Assembly: GCA_029721435.1 (NCBI GenBank)
Contig: CM056576.1
Coordinates: forward strand, 70,325,876 to 70,389,875
Source: Gymnothorax reevesii
Taxonomy: Eukaryota > Chordata > Actinopteri > Anguilliformes > Muraenidae
Length of the DNA: 64,000 nucleotides
Direction of reading: 5' to 3'
Within the stretch, counting starts at the first letter, position 1. Each line of letters begins with the position of its first letter. The notes under the pieces are model-generated. The model had not been told where the DNA came from. It made no database searches and worked only from the letters and a program-made list of their open reading frames with translations. Positions 35,338 through 47,578 of this stretch are shown one piece after another. A program made the position numbers and the translations under genes.

Positions 35338-35499
35338 AGGCACTGTCTGCATAAAGATTCTTTTTTAATAAACTACCCGTGCATTTTCAAAGTTCTCAGT
35401 GCCTCGTTTAAAATGTCAGGGCCCTAGGAATTCTACCAATGCAGTGTAGAGCTACTTTAAGCCCTGTGATTTCTTTGCATGGCAACGCTATGCCCAATT

Positions 35500-37236
35500 A
35501 ACAATCATTGTAAGCCTGTTGGGAGCTTCAGCTAAAAAGCCATGCATTTCGAAATGTTGCGAGCGTACGCAGGTGGGGTATTTGACAAAAGTTAGTACTC
35601 TTTATCATGTTTCAATTCACCCCAGGTCAATTTCCCACCAGAGAACTCCTTTAACACCATGCGGTGATATAGAGTCGAACCCTGGACTGCCAAAAGCTGT
35701 TCCTAGTTCACTCGATCGTATGCATGCAGACTCAACTTTCAAGCCTTATGGTTCAGGCAAGTGCTCCTCCGCTGAGGTTCCAGATGAACAGCTTGCCAGG
35801 ATTGAGCTAGTAAGCACACTGAAAGCTATCCAGTCAGAAATTACCGCACTTAATGGAAAGTTTGACCATTTCACTCAGGACTCTGATAGAAGGTTGGATG
35901 AGCTGGGGGCAGAGAATAAAGAACTAAAAGAGAAAGTGAACTTTTGTGACCTAAAAGCTGATAAAATGGAGGGTCAGTCAAGACGTAACAATGTTATTAT
36001 ACATAGTTTGAATGAGAAATGAGGTAAAACCTGGGATATGACTGCGGAGGCTGTGAGAGTGTTTCTGAAAGAGGGACTGAAAATGGACAATGCAGATAGT
36101 ATTCAGATAGAACAGCCATGCTGCTTATATTGAAAATAAGGAAACAGGCTGGTAATAGTTAAATTTGCTTTTGACAAAGACAAAACTGATGTTCTCTCCA
36201 AAGCCAAGGAATTACTGAAGGGGGACAAAGTCTTCCGAGTTGCAGAAGACTTCACAGAGAAGAGAGATGAGAAAAGCTAGGGATGACAATCAAACTGCAT
36301 TTGCGTCATACGACAAACTTGTGATTGATGGGTATGTGCTTTTGTATGACATTACAACGGTCCACATCAAGTTCGTCAGAGACGTCACTGGGATAAGTCA
36401 CGTACAGCAGACCCTCGTGCACAGTCTTCGGATGTTTTAGGCTTAACCTCATCCTCATTTCCAAGTGCTTTGGCGCAATGTTCTGGATAGGATAGTGGCC
36501 GTGGTCTCAATGCCACTCCCTCCAACAATTTTGATATCTTTGGCTTAATGGAAACTGTGTGTTGATGCTCAATCTTTTGTTGGTAATATTTTCAAAAATC
36601 ACAACATCTATGTGTGTAATGCTAAACCGTTATCTGACCGTGGTCGATGAGCCGTTACATATCGTCTTTGTACCAGAGAATATACAGTCACTGACTGTAT
36701 ATCACCTGTTTCTTTGCTTTGTATACGTTCACCTGGAGAAGTCGCCAGAATACGCAAGTTAAGACGAAAGTGGCATCAATAGACAAGACAGTCAGCTGCT
36801 ACAAATCTTATATGACTGTGGTGACGTGTGCAGATTTTTCATTGTAAATGCAAGCACAGCTGGGGAAGTTGATTATATTTTAGATGACAGTGCCAAGTAC
36901 TTGCCACTTGAGAAAGACTACATAGCGGATGCTATTTGCATGATACGTAACACTTGCGATGATGTGATTAATAATTATGGCAGGCAGTTATTAGACATCT
37001 GTAAAACTTTATCACTACATAATGTTTATGGTCATTCAGTTAGTGAAAGGGAAGATTTTACCGATATCTCTTCTTCAGGGTGTAATATTGTAGACTATGT
37101 TTTAGCTTCTTCAGATATATTTTCCGATGTGGTTGATATAGTAGTAAAGCCACGCCCAGAATCTAACCACCTGCCACTCATGAGTACAGTCAGATTGTTC
37201 CCAATCTTCAATATTTTCAAGCCTAGAAGCCTTTGA
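35500..37236 (+). pseudogene. Non-LTR retrotransposon remnant with degenerate 2A-like motif
   Basis: The open frame at 35519-36022 has CGDIESNPGLP, then a low-complexity spacer, then a coiled coil (ELVSTLKAIQSEITALNGKF to ELKEKVNF) ending QSRRNNVIIHSLNEK. That order is typical of the N-terminal region of CR1/L2-type LINE proteins. After stops, fragments continue: an RNA-binding-like piece near 36230, endonuclease fragments at 36490-36700, and the endonuclease C-terminal part at 36826-37236 (NNYGRQLLDICKTLSLHNVYG, then SGCNIVDYVLASSDIF). The 2A consensus D.E.NPGP has lost its final proline (NPGL). The element is dead and lacks reverse transcriptase; the repeat family at 37205 abuts its 3' side. 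Confidence 0.75.
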
Positions 37237-37790
37237 AAATTGTTACATTTTGCTTTGACCTCTAGTTTGACCTTTCAAGGTCATCTGAGGTCAACTTTAA
37301 CACAACCAATACATAGGCCATGTATGACTTCCTATATGTTGATCTCTATCTGCAACCATTTTGCTTCCACAGGCAATTTTGCCCATTCTCCCTACGACCC
37401 AATGTTAAAGTACAGCGCCCCCATTAGACCCACTTCCGTTGATTCAATCAAAATGGCGCTCGCACTGTACATTGACGGTACCAAGGGAAGTTGATTGCCA
37501 GATTTTTAAAAAAATTTATCCCGTGGTTTTTGAGAAATAATTTTTAAAAATTTCTCAGTCCCATCTTTAACATTGGGGCCAAAATTTCAAGGGCCCATAA
37601 AACGAACAAAAATGATTCAATCAAAACTACGAAAAAAATTAGTCTGGAGATATGGTCTAGTAGTATGTTGGCAAATTTACACAAAAATTCATCAGGCCAA
37701 AAAAAGGTTCCCGACGACGGACGCCACACCACAACAATAGCTTATTGGCCCACAGGGCCAATGGCTAAAAATTGATTGATTCTTCAATTT
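37205..37790. repeat. AGGTCA-type repeat family, copy 2
   Basis: Begins near 'tttcaagcctagaagccttt' and includes TGACCT at 37268-37273 and AGGTCA at 37278-37283 and 37288-37293, all at 4-bp spacing. It continues with 'gacccacttccgttgattca', 'cagtcccatctttaacattg' and 'gacgacggacgccac', ending near 'cttattggcccacagggcca'. Collinear with the copy at 60500-61320. Confidence 0.8.
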
Positions 37791-39530
37791 GCAGCAAATA
37801 TAGTACATACCTTACCACTGTGTTTTTCATGGTGCCAAGTATATTTCTAAAAAGTCAACAAAATCTTCCCTGTGATTTTTCTTTTGTGTCAGCACAATAA
37901 CAAGGATGCTCTTCTGGGTCTGCATCAAATCAACAAAGGCTACCTCACTGGCCATCTTGGATTTGCTTCATATTTTTACGTAAATAATGTCTTTGTACCT
38001 AAATTTTCGGCTTGCATCCTCTTTAGTTCCTGAGGTAAGAAGTCTTTAAAAAAAAGTTGTGGCCATTAAAGACAGAAGTCACAAAAAATCCTGAATTTCC
38101 ATTCTTTTGAACTATTCATGCCACATGCCTGAAATTTTCACGGATTGTTCTGGACTATCAGATGCCTTTAACTTCTAGTATGATTGGCCTACAGTTGAAT
38201 AGGTTGAACAGGTAATGGCAAATTGGTATCAAAAATAATTTTGTGCTTTGGAGCTCACTATATTTTCACATCAAACCACATCAGGTCTATTAAACTTAAC
38301 AAATAATACTCATGCAGTGGTTTCTTGGCAACTGGGTGCATGCCTGAAGTCAGTCAATTGATAATGCAAGATACTCGTGTAAGACTCCTGTAAGATGAAG
38401 TCTTCCCTTAACAATAATAGCACATTAAAGAGCATTTTAATTAAATGCTCAAACTATGAAGTCGGTACCTTGAACATAACTATATTTACTAAGGCATCAA
38501 ACATTACATGTTTTGCTATGAATGGAGATTCTGCAAAAAGCAGTTTTGAACTTGAACGGAGGAAATGTTAGACGATAAAAACCTTTGAAGAAACCATGTC
38601 TGCTTTTACAGTTTGATGTCCTTTTCCAAATCCGGTTGAAGTGTACGCTGTCTGCCAGTTGGTGTAAGTGGGGCATCAATGTTCTTCAGGATATCCACAA
38701 GAGGGACCCAATGAATATCCTCCCTCCTAAGCCAATTCTAAGTATTATACGGACCATAAAGATGAACAGACGTTACTTGCACATCTTGTTCCTCCTCGAC
38801 TCTAGCACTAATGTCCCTTATCTGCCAGTTCTAGTGGCGCTCGCATACAGCATATTTCCCAGCAACTGTAAATGCAAGACAGACTTTTGATGTCACAAAA
38901 ATTTCTTTCCATCACTTGACGACAAATCTCACTCGACGACATATCTCACTCAAATCCTCAACGAAACCAAGGCAACCTGACACTCTGCAAATAGGAAGAT
39001 GGTTTGGCGTGACTGGAAGGAATGAGTGGCTATCTCTTGTTTGACACCTTAATGAATACAACAAAATAGTATTGTTCATCCTATTAACTTCATATTTAGT
39101 GCATTGTGTAATGAAAACAAGTTCTTTCTAGAGATACGATAGTTTTAAGGTAGATTTTGTTCTATATAGGCGTTATGCACTTGCAACATCAGTGTGAAAT
39201 CATGGTTTTCATTCTCAATGCCTCATAAATTTAAAAGATCAGATGTGGCGCAGTGTGAAGATAAAATGAGCTCCGAAGCACTAAATCATTTTTAATACAA
39301 TATTCAGCAAGCTGCTATTCGGCAAATATGCAACTGTAGGCTGAACATTTCAGAAGCTAAAAACATCTAGTAGCATAGAAAGATTCTTGAAAAATTCAGG
39401 CATGCAGCATGAATAGTTGAAAAGGAATGACTTATGGAACTTTACTACTCTCTGGCAACACTTACTTATTAGGTCTAGGACCCCTTTTTTAAAGCTTCCG
39501 TATCTAAAAACCGTAAGAAGATTTGAGCCA
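37791..39530. other. intronic sequence, nothing recognised
   Basis: 1.7 kb of the 15-kb intron with no supported feature. The first ~60 bp ('ttgattcttcaatttgcagc') also occurs near 52569. Confidence 0.4.
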
Positions 39531-39625
39531 ATTCAGGTTCAGGTTCAGGTTCATGAGACTTTATTTGTACCCGTAGGTAGATTTGTCTTACAGCAAAACG
39601 GAACAAAGGGCGTCCGTGTTAGTAA
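39531..39625 (-). repeat. LINE 3'-end fragment with (GGTTCA)n tail
   Basis: Four units of 'ggttca' are followed by 'tgagactttatttgtaccc'. On the minus strand this reads as an 'aaataaagtctca' 3' end followed by a hexanucleotide tail, like L2/CR1-type LINE termini. No coding part seen. Confidence 0.5.
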
Positions 39626-40257
39626 TACAAAAACATTGACAATAAAAACACAAAAAAACACTGGCAAAGAACAAGTGCAAAACAAAGACGTGACACAGAC
39701 GGAAACGAGTACTCAAGAGCTTACTAAAAGACTAAAAACTAAAAACACACTAGTATTTGGGTACAATGACATTACTTACATAAAGTATGAGGCCAATAAT
39801 AGATGGTCAGAAAAACGTTTGATAAACTGTGGACAGGGCATGGAATTACCCTTCTTGAAATTCCCTCCATTTAATTGTTGAGACCAACAACTTTCCCAAG
39901 CAAGTCAAGCACAAAATTCTACAGACTTCAATTTCAAGATCTATTTGTGAAAAATGAAAAGGAACTCCAATTAATTCAAGGCCTGAAGAACTAGTTCACA
40001 AGAGCAGCCCTTCTCGCTTCATCCCCTGGCTTAAACAATTTAAAAATGACATAATGCGTCCTGAGGTAGTTTGTAACTGTTTAGGATATGCAGAGCTTCC
40101 TTACCAGTATAATAGCTATGGTGAATGAGCAATGAATAAAGCTGCTGCAACCCCGGACTCCAGATTTGGAAACCATAATTTCAGAAATTCAAATAAACAT
40201 GACATCCGTGTTAAAATATGAATTATATGATGCCTAAGTAGAGTGTTATTGGCTTAC
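39626..40257. other. intronic sequence, nothing recognised
   Basis: No supported feature between the LINE end and the hydrophobic-motif exon. Confidence 0.4.
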
Positions 40258-40337
40258 CATTTGCTGGTGTAGGTAAAACCTACAAATGGTAGGTGGTGTC
40301 CAGAAAAGGCCGTGTGAGTAGGGAGGGGCATCGTTTC
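40258..40337 (-). CDS. cdc42bpa: MRCK (CDC42-binding kinase alpha-like) hydrophobic-motif exon
   Basis: Short 80-bp exon, found from the peptide expected between its neighbours: ETMPLPTHTAFSGHHL then PFVGFTYTSK, ending with TG of a Cys codon. The acceptor is 'aacatttcag' and the donor 'gtaagcc'. FVGFTYT is the hydrophobic motif of the AGC-kinase tail, which docks on the N-lobe; MRCK and ROCK kinases have a threonine there. It joins KNS|ETMP upstream in phase 0 and TG|C NLSD downstream in phase 2. FSGHHLPFVGFTYTS is alpha-like (beta has GFSGLHLPFIGFTF in memory). Flanking introns are 7.2 and 15 kb. Confidence 0.95.
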
Positions 40338-41029
40338 CTGAAATGTTAAGGACAAGAGTCAGTGATTCATGGCATACAATTTATCAACAATCAGACTATA
40401 TTCAGTCATATGAATGAAAAAAAAAATAATAATATTTTGTGCTCAGCTTGACACATTGAATATGTAATTCAACACCATAAAGGACAGTCAGATTATACTG
40501 ACATGGAGCTTCAGTATGCGGACAAATTTGTAAGCGGATCTGGACCAAGCATGATTTTAACTCTGAAACTAACCTGAAAAAATACAAGTAGTGGGACAAA
40601 CTAAAAACTTATTTTTGGAAATCAACATTTGCAATGTCAGCCTAACTAAGATCAACAATTGGCTTTACATTGCATTTATTCTGATAAACAAGTTTTTATT
40701 CTATGGATTGTTAATTTGCACTGGTGATATAAGGGTCAATATAGTGCAACCAAAAGTTTCTAGAAAAAAAGCACACTTCCCTCTTTTATTTCTAAGTGAT
40801 TTTTTTAGTAAGTATACCTTACTAAAGAGTAGTCTCTACTCTGCCTAAAACATTACTATTTATATCCCCGAAACGCCATGTTTTTGGTCTGACTGCCACC
40901 GCCGCCATGCCACCCTACGTGTTAACGTGATAACTTCAGTAATATTTCAATTAGAAATTTCATGTTTTGCATATAAGAAAGTATCAAAGAGAGGAAGAAC
41001 TGATTTGATTTTGGACAATTTACTATTTC
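40338..41029. other. intronic sequence, nothing firmly recognised
   Basis: A short GC-rich motif at 40862-40915 ('tatccccgaaacgccatg' to 'ccgccgccatgcc') resembles parts of the insertion at 7712-8095. Otherwise nothing. Confidence 0.4.
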
Positions 41030-41400
41030 TAGATTGGCCAATTAATCGCGATTCATTTCAGCGCAATAAAAGTAACTGCCACTATGAGGCAGGCAGACTT
41101 TCTTGCGTATTACTTTTTCTACGACACATACTTAATGCGGTCATTTGAAATGCTTCCGGGAAGAAAACTGTGATTTGAAGTCCGCTGATTACCAGCGACG
41201 TTGGACAGCCTCCATCGCCTTGGCATAATTAGCTAACCTTAAATCAATTCCCGTGTACTCTACCTAACTTGCAATCAAGCCATTTATTCAGCCAACTGAC
41301 TAACCAAAATCTTAATGTGGCTTATAATGATTAAGAAGTGATAATGAGAAGCAGACAGACCTAACCAGGTTGCCGTGTTAGACTGAGCTTGTTATTAGAA
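41030..41400. mobile_element. Single arm of the palindromic element family
   Basis: Collinear with 17935-18265: 'gcaataaaagtaactgccac', 'aatgcggtcatttgaaatgc' and 'gagaagcagacagacctaac' occur in the same order. Only one arm is present, without the inverted partner. It lacks the ~590-bp insertion that splits the right arm at 19.2 kb. Confidence 0.75.
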
Positions 41401-42564
41401 GTAACTTCTGGATTCTTTATTGTAGGGGGCGGGTATTTTGGTTTTCGAAACAATTTTAAGAACAACTTTCTTAAACTTTGTTTATTTCAAAGGTTTTCAA
41501 AAAATATGCCCCCATATTGACATTATATTAATTCATATTTTAAATTACATATTTAATACATTTCACATACAGTATATGTTCACATTAAACAGGTTTTATA
41601 GACTAAAATGATGCTTACGATGAATCATTTAATCATTTTTTTTAAACCAAAATCTCCAGACACGCCAACAGGACTGGTCAGGATCTACTGTCAATTAATG
41701 CTCTTCGTTCATATGAGAGGTAACAATTACATGACTGTATATTTAAGTGATGGTGAGCTTATGTTAGCCTCCTGGTACACATTAACATTGCAAGTATTCG
41801 AAGAAGCAAAAGCATGAGTAAAAAACTATCTAATTTAGTCAGTTTTGCACTACATTCGTCCTTTTCCCATTTTTCCCCTTCTCTTTTGGGTGCCGCTTTT
41901 TTGTTTGGGCTTACTAAACATGCTGCTCTGGTAAGTTTATAATTTACTCAACATAGAACACTTGTGTCTTGCTATAAGGTTGAGGAGAAATTGACATGAT
42001 CAATGCAAGTTATTACAAATGACAGGGAGCAAGGTCATTGGACAAAATAGAATTTCCCAGCAAGCCCTCTTCCATCAACACTTCAGAAGACAGCAAGCAA
42101 ATCAATTTATTGGTGGATACTAATTATATTTATCTTTAATAAGACAGAAGTTTTATAAAAATTTCAGGTAGGCAAAAAAAAAAAAGCATTCAAGATTTTT
42201 CGGTATTAAAAATGATCAACAGAGAATAAAATGCTGTAGTGTTATGTTACGAAAAATATTTTCTCCTCACATCTGCTGGGCCCTGGTGCAATGCACCGCT
42301 TGCACCGTCAGTTACGCCACTGTACGTAATACATAGGACATCCCTGAAACTTTGCACATATGCTGCTGATAGACTGACATGAAAATTACAAACGCAACTA
42401 CGGCAGTGAATGTAGAAAACCAGGAAAGCATAGGGAGACAGACACAAAAGGATATGGATTGAAAAGGAAGTATTCACAACTTGGCAAAGCCTCAAAAAGA
42501 CCTGTTTGTACAGCACTGATTGCCAGCCATTTGCTCTCGCTGGAGTTAGAGAGAGGGGAGGTGA
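41401..42564. other. intronic sequence, nothing recognised
   Basis: AT-rich intronic sequence between the hydrophobic-motif and kinase-tail exons. Confidence 0.4.
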
Positions 42565-42572
42565 GTGCGGAG

Positions 42573-43251
42573 CAAGGTTATTATAGTTTTGAAATTATTA
42601 GTTTTTATTTTAATTTTGTTTTTCAGTTTGCTTTTTTTTCAGTTTAGTTTTAGTTAGCTGTGCAAGTGATTAAGCAGTTTTAGTTTAGTTTTTATTTTGA
42701 GGAATTAACTAGTTTTAGTTAAGTTTTTATTTAGTTTTAGTTTTTCAGGTCTCAGGAGGAAGGCCCTAATTTGTAGAAGCTGACAAGGATAAAAGAATGC
42801 CTGACACCAAATATGTTTTTACCAGGTCTTGTATTCTTTAACCATCATCTTTTTTAACATGTGACACTGATGATACTAATATAACTGAAAAAAATCCAAT
42901 TCATCTCACCCCATACAGTCATCATGCTCAGTTATTTCACAGGTGGTAAGAAATGGATGCTTCGTGTGCTGCGACGGCTGCTGATATCCGCTATGCTTCC
43001 TTCCTGGAAGCAACCGGTTAACTCTGACTGAACAGGACAGTAATCGAGGGAGAAAATAAAATTATCAATGAAAACGAAGCTGATTTTATCTTCAATTCAG
43101 TTTAGTTTTAGTTAGTTTTGTATTGTTCATTGTAGTTTTAATTTAGTTTTCGTTTTTTAAAAAATTGACATTTTTATTTTTATTTCAGTTTACTAAATAT
43201 TTTTTTCACAGCTAGTTTTAGTCTTTGTTTACGTTAATTATAATAACCCTG
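42573..43251. mobile_element. hAT-type non-autonomous element with 8-bp TSD
   Basis: 679 bp bounded by inverted ends 'caaggttattatag' and 'attataataaccctg'. The perfect octamer GTGCGGAG lies on both sides (42565-42572 and 43252-43259). Subterminal regions are rich in 'agttttagtt'-type repeats, in opposite sense at the two ends. No transposase. An 8-bp target duplication is diagnostic of the hAT superfamily. Confidence 0.85.
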
Positions 43252-43259
43252 GTGCGGAG

Positions 43260-43682
43260 ACATTTCTATGCGCAACCGCGTTGCTAGTGCTTGAGCAACA
43301 TATGCATTTGTGATTTTAACATTTAGTGTTAATATTCTAAATCCTTTATCACTTATAAAACCCCCAAAATGTATTTGTGCCCCCCTTTTGAAATTGTTGC
43401 GGCGAATGAAAAGCCGTAAAAAGTGGTTACATATGCAAATGTTTCCGCACTCACCTTGGTTTTGAAAGGCCGATTGGGTGAAAGCATTGGTCTGAAGATA
43501 ATGCCCCGTCTCATATTTGGATTTCTCAAAGCCATATTTTGGCCTCGGGAAGTTAAAAATTGTTTCAATCACTGATCGAAATGCATCGCAATGAGGTCAT
43601 ACAATCAGTCAACACTCAATGAAAGTACAATGAGTTTCTGAACGTGGTCATATTTCTCACAATAAGAAGTGTTGTGTTTATA
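43260..43682. other. intronic sequence, nothing recognised
   Basis: A 112-residue minus-strand frame (43572-43234) has no recognisable domain and overlaps the hAT-type end, so I do not call it a gene. Confidence 0.4.
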
Positions 43683-43684
43683 TA

Positions 43685-44848
43685 CTGAGTACAAATGAAA
43701 ACGCCCCACTTGAAAAAAGTCAATATTTAAGTTCAAATGAACTTCAATATAATTTTTATACAACAACAACACTACAGTAACGTCACCCGACATGCCAGGT
43801 GCAAGAAATGCGAGAATTTCAAGTTAACTGTAACGCTAGGCTGTTTTTTGCAAAAACGCAACATCTTGCACGCACACCACGGGAAAAATGAATTTCACTC
43901 TGAATTTGTGCACACATTGCCTTTAAAAGCATGTGAATCCAAATAAAATTTCACTTCTTTACTGACACTTGTGAAACGTCTACACTATGCTGCGACTTAC
44001 AGCCCCAGAACGGGAACGTGCCATAGGCATGCTTCAAATTGGCGCCAGCACCAGGGAAATTGCCAGACGACTACACTGCGCACACACAACGATCGCAAGA
44101 CTCCATCAAAGGTTTCTGCAAACGGGGAGCACTCGGGACCTTCCTCGACCGGGTCAACGATGTGTTAGAACGGCACGTCAGGACCGTCAGATCGTACGGG
44201 ATCATGTCCAAGACCGAACACTACCAGCAACAAGAACGGCTGTTCAAGTCCAAGGACGACGTGGATTCATTCACCCCAACACCGTACGGAACCGTCTGCG
44301 AGCTGCAGGCCTGCGTGCACAACGTCCTTATTTCGGCCTCATATTGACGAATCGTCACCGAAACCAGCGTCTACAATGGGCAAACAGGCACCAGAATTGG
44401 CGACTACGACAATGGCACGATGTCATCTTTTTTGACGAGTCACGATTTCACCCGACCTCTCCCCTATCGAGTACTTATGGGATGAAATTGGACGACGTCT
44501 TTCACGTCGACGCCAGATGGACAACATCCGAGAACTTGAGGTTGCCCTTGTTCAGGAGTGGAATTCTATCCCTCAGAACACTATCCAGAGACTGATCAAC
44601 TCCATGCACCGATGCACCTCATGTCTCAATGCAAATGGCGGTCACACCCGTTATTGACTTTCCCGCTTGACCCCTACACCAGTTAAACCTCTCTCGCGCA
44701 TCAACATTATCGTGAATGAAATTGAATGATGTTTACATGTCTTCTTAAATCATTCATTATCTCAAGTTCATCATACGTATATATTTCACTTATCAATCCG
44801 TGAAGCTATTCCAGATTTCATGAGTGGTGCGTTTTCATTTGTACTCAG
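43685..44848 (+). mobile_element. Tc1-like transposon with internal deletion
   Basis: TIRs start CTGAGTACAAATGAAAACGC at 43685 and end in the complement at 44848, flanked by TA (43683-43684 and 44849-44850). At about 1.16 kb it is shorter than a full Tc1 element because part of the transposase is deleted. It cannot encode an active enzyme but could be mobilised in trans if a full relative exists. Confidence 0.88.
43987..44658 (+). pseudogene. Tc1-like transposase lacking its catalytic core
   Basis: The frame from 43987 gives MLRLTAPERERAIGMLQIGA, a helix-turn-helix (STREIARRLHCAHTTIARLH), and runs to FFDESRFH with the first catalytic aspartate. It then jumps directly into the PDLSPIEYLWDEIGRRL region, but in a different frame, and ends GGHTRY at 44658. 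The second aspartate segment (QQDN...) is missing. The junction is at about 44450 ('cacgatttca|cccgacctc'). The frame across the junction ends at 44595 with unrelated sequence. This is a clean internal deletion with a frameshift. Confidence 0.88.
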
Positions 44849-44850
44849 TA

Positions 44851-45785
44851 TATTTTTTTTCAGTGCATACTGAATGTTAGCAAACAGCTGCTACTATGCA
44901 GATGCTCGTCCCAGACTAATTCTAATGTTAGAGACTAGATTACATATATAATTAAACTTAAATGGTGAATTCGTGTCAAATTTTTCAAAGAATGTAACTG
45001 CCATACTTGCCAAGCCAGCAGATGTAACTTTTTCCATTCTCACTGAGCAGTTTAATAGCTAGCCAGCTACTTATTCAGTCATATATTTACAGACTTGCCT
45101 GCAAAGACGGAAAAGCATAGAAAAGTTTCATTGTCTAACGTGCAACCACTTGCCAAAATGGCTGCTGAAAATACTGAAAATACACAGAACGAATACGCTG
45201 AAGGCAACGACCACTTAAAGAGACCAGAACTACGACCAAAAACAACCTATTCATTTTTGCATTATATTTCGTCATTGGATACTCCTGTATCTCGGAGAGA
45301 ACTGAGGTGACTGCCTCACCCTGTTATGGGAAGAAAAGGTTCTCATTCATTTTACCCTTAGAAATTTTTACACATTCACTTTTGAGGCAGGTCTTGTTGT
45401 TTTCCAGTAGTCTGATGCCCGGGGATAGCAGTCCCTTTCCCACCCCCTGTCGGCGGCCTTGCTCCTTACCCCTGCAAAATTTGATATTTGAAAAAAATCC
45501 AAAATGTCAAAGATCAGTGCTCCAGCACATGGTTGAATGGTCTTTTAGAGCAAGCCCATCTGGCTCCAAGAACCATGCTACGGTCAAATCACTAGATGGG
45601 TACCTTTTTACCCATTCTGATGTTTGAAGTGAACATTATCTGAAGCTCCTGACCTGTATTCACATGATCTTATACATTCCTGTCACACTGGCTGACTGGC
45701 TAATTGCATGAATAATTAGGTGTTCCTAATTAAGTGCTCAATGAATGCGGTGTGTTTCTGTGTGAGTATACATGCACACCCATAT
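44851..45785. other. intronic sequence, nothing recognised
   Basis: No exon or element supported. Confidence 0.4.
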
Positions 45786-45786
45786 A

Positions 45787-47398
45787 CAGTGCAAACAACC
45801 GCAATTCCACAGAAATTGGGACAGTGCGTAAAATTCAAATATCACAGAATTCAATAAAATCTGAATTTAGAATCTCTCTTTTAATTACATTTAGTTGCAA
45901 CATGTTCCAAAACTGGGACAGAGAGTCAGAAGGACTGGGAAAGTTATAAAATCTTCAAAAAACATCCACTTGGAACACTCCACAGGTAACCCGGTGAATA
46001 TGCAACAGGTGATTCAATTATGATTGAGTATAAAATGAACATTCAAAAAAGGCACAGTCATTCACCAGCAAGCTAGATCAAATTTCACCACTTTGCCAAA
46101 AGCTGCCTGAATGATAGTCTGTTAAGAGAGAACATTTCTCAACACACTAAAGCACAGAATTTAGGGATTTCACCAACGACAATTCATCATACAGAGACTA
46201 AAATTTAGAGAATCCAGAATAATCTCTGTGCATAAAAGACGAGACAGCACTGCATTTAGAGCTGAAATACTTCTGTCATGGGCATACCCACTTGGGCTCA
46301 TAAATACTTCAGAAGACCTGTGTCAATAAACACAGTTCATTGTGGCACCTTTAAATGCAAGTGTAGCCTCTACTATGCAAAGTTGAAGCCATATATCAAC
46401 ACCCTCCTAGAGGCACCACCGACTTCACTGGGCTCAAGTTCTCCTCAAATGGATTGAAGTGAAATGGAAAGGTGTGCTGTGGTCTGACAAGTCTATCCTT
46501 TATATCGTTTTTCAAAATAATGGACTGAATTTTCTCAGGGCTATAGATGAGATGGACCATCCCAACTACTATCAACAGCATGTTCAAAAGCCAGCATCTG
46601 TCACGTGGGGCAGCATTAGTGCTCTTGGCTTGGACAATTACCTCATCTAAGAAGAAAGAAATAACACAGAAGGGTACATGCACATTTTGGAAGAACAGAT
46701 GTCATTCATATCAGGGACATCCCTTCTTACACCAGCAGGGCAATGCCACTCCACACTCTGCAAGTATAACAAAAGCATGGCTGAATAGTCACAGAGTGCA
46801 CGTACTAGATGCCTGATAGCAGCCTGGACCTGTCTGCAATCGAAAACATGTGAAGCACGTTGAGCTCATTTACGTCTACCTAGCCATGCTGTTTTTTGTT
46901 CAATAAAGCATTGAAAACAAGACACATTTGACAGTGGATTCCTTTCCTTTCTGAAGTTTACATTAACTTGGAAATCAACGCACCAAGTAAGCCGTTTGCT
47001 GTTTGTTCAACCAATGCATGGGTTCTTGTTTAAAAAACGCCAAAAAAATAAGACAAAGCAGATCCCAGACAGTCGCCGAGCTGAAATCCTTTATCGAGCA
47101 AAAATGGGAGCAAATTCCACTTTCACAACTACAAAAATATCCTCAGTTCAGAAATGACAACGGCTTTTTATTTAAAAAGGAAAGGGGATTTCACATGCAG
47201 GTGAATGTGCAGTGTGCACCAGTCCCAAGTTCACTTGAACATGTTGCAGACATCACATTTTGAAATACCCGTTGGTTCATGAGTTAAAACATTGCTTTTT
47301 CCAATCAAATACAGGTTAAAAGGGATTTGCAAATTACAGCTTGCTGTATTCATTTGAATATTACACATAGTCCCAATTCTTCTAAATGTGCAGCTATA
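45787..47398 (+). mobile_element. Decayed Tc1-like element
   Basis: The left end 'tacagtgcaaacaaccgcaa' to 'aaattgggaca' is roughly inverted at the right ('tcccaattcttctaaatgtg', ending near 47398). The plus strand contains transposase fragments: PSQMDWSEMERCAVV-type frames, YQQHVQKPASVTWGSISALG (46560-46640), FLHQQGNATPHSASITKAWL (46720-46790) and a C-terminal tail near 47040-47260. The aspartate in the QQDN motif has become glycine (QQGN). Numerous stops. Confidence 0.75.
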
Positions 47399-47578
47399 TA
47401 ACCTCAAACCTCAAAATCTCCCAGGCTCATCCAGTTACTGAGGGCTAGAGTCAAGCCTCAAGACAGGTGATGTTTCAACCCAGAAGCTGGGATAAAAAAA
47501 ATTGAAACCAAATGACCCCATCTTATCATTAGTTTGATTTTTTATTTTATTTTGTTAGTCGTGCACCTGGCAACTTAC

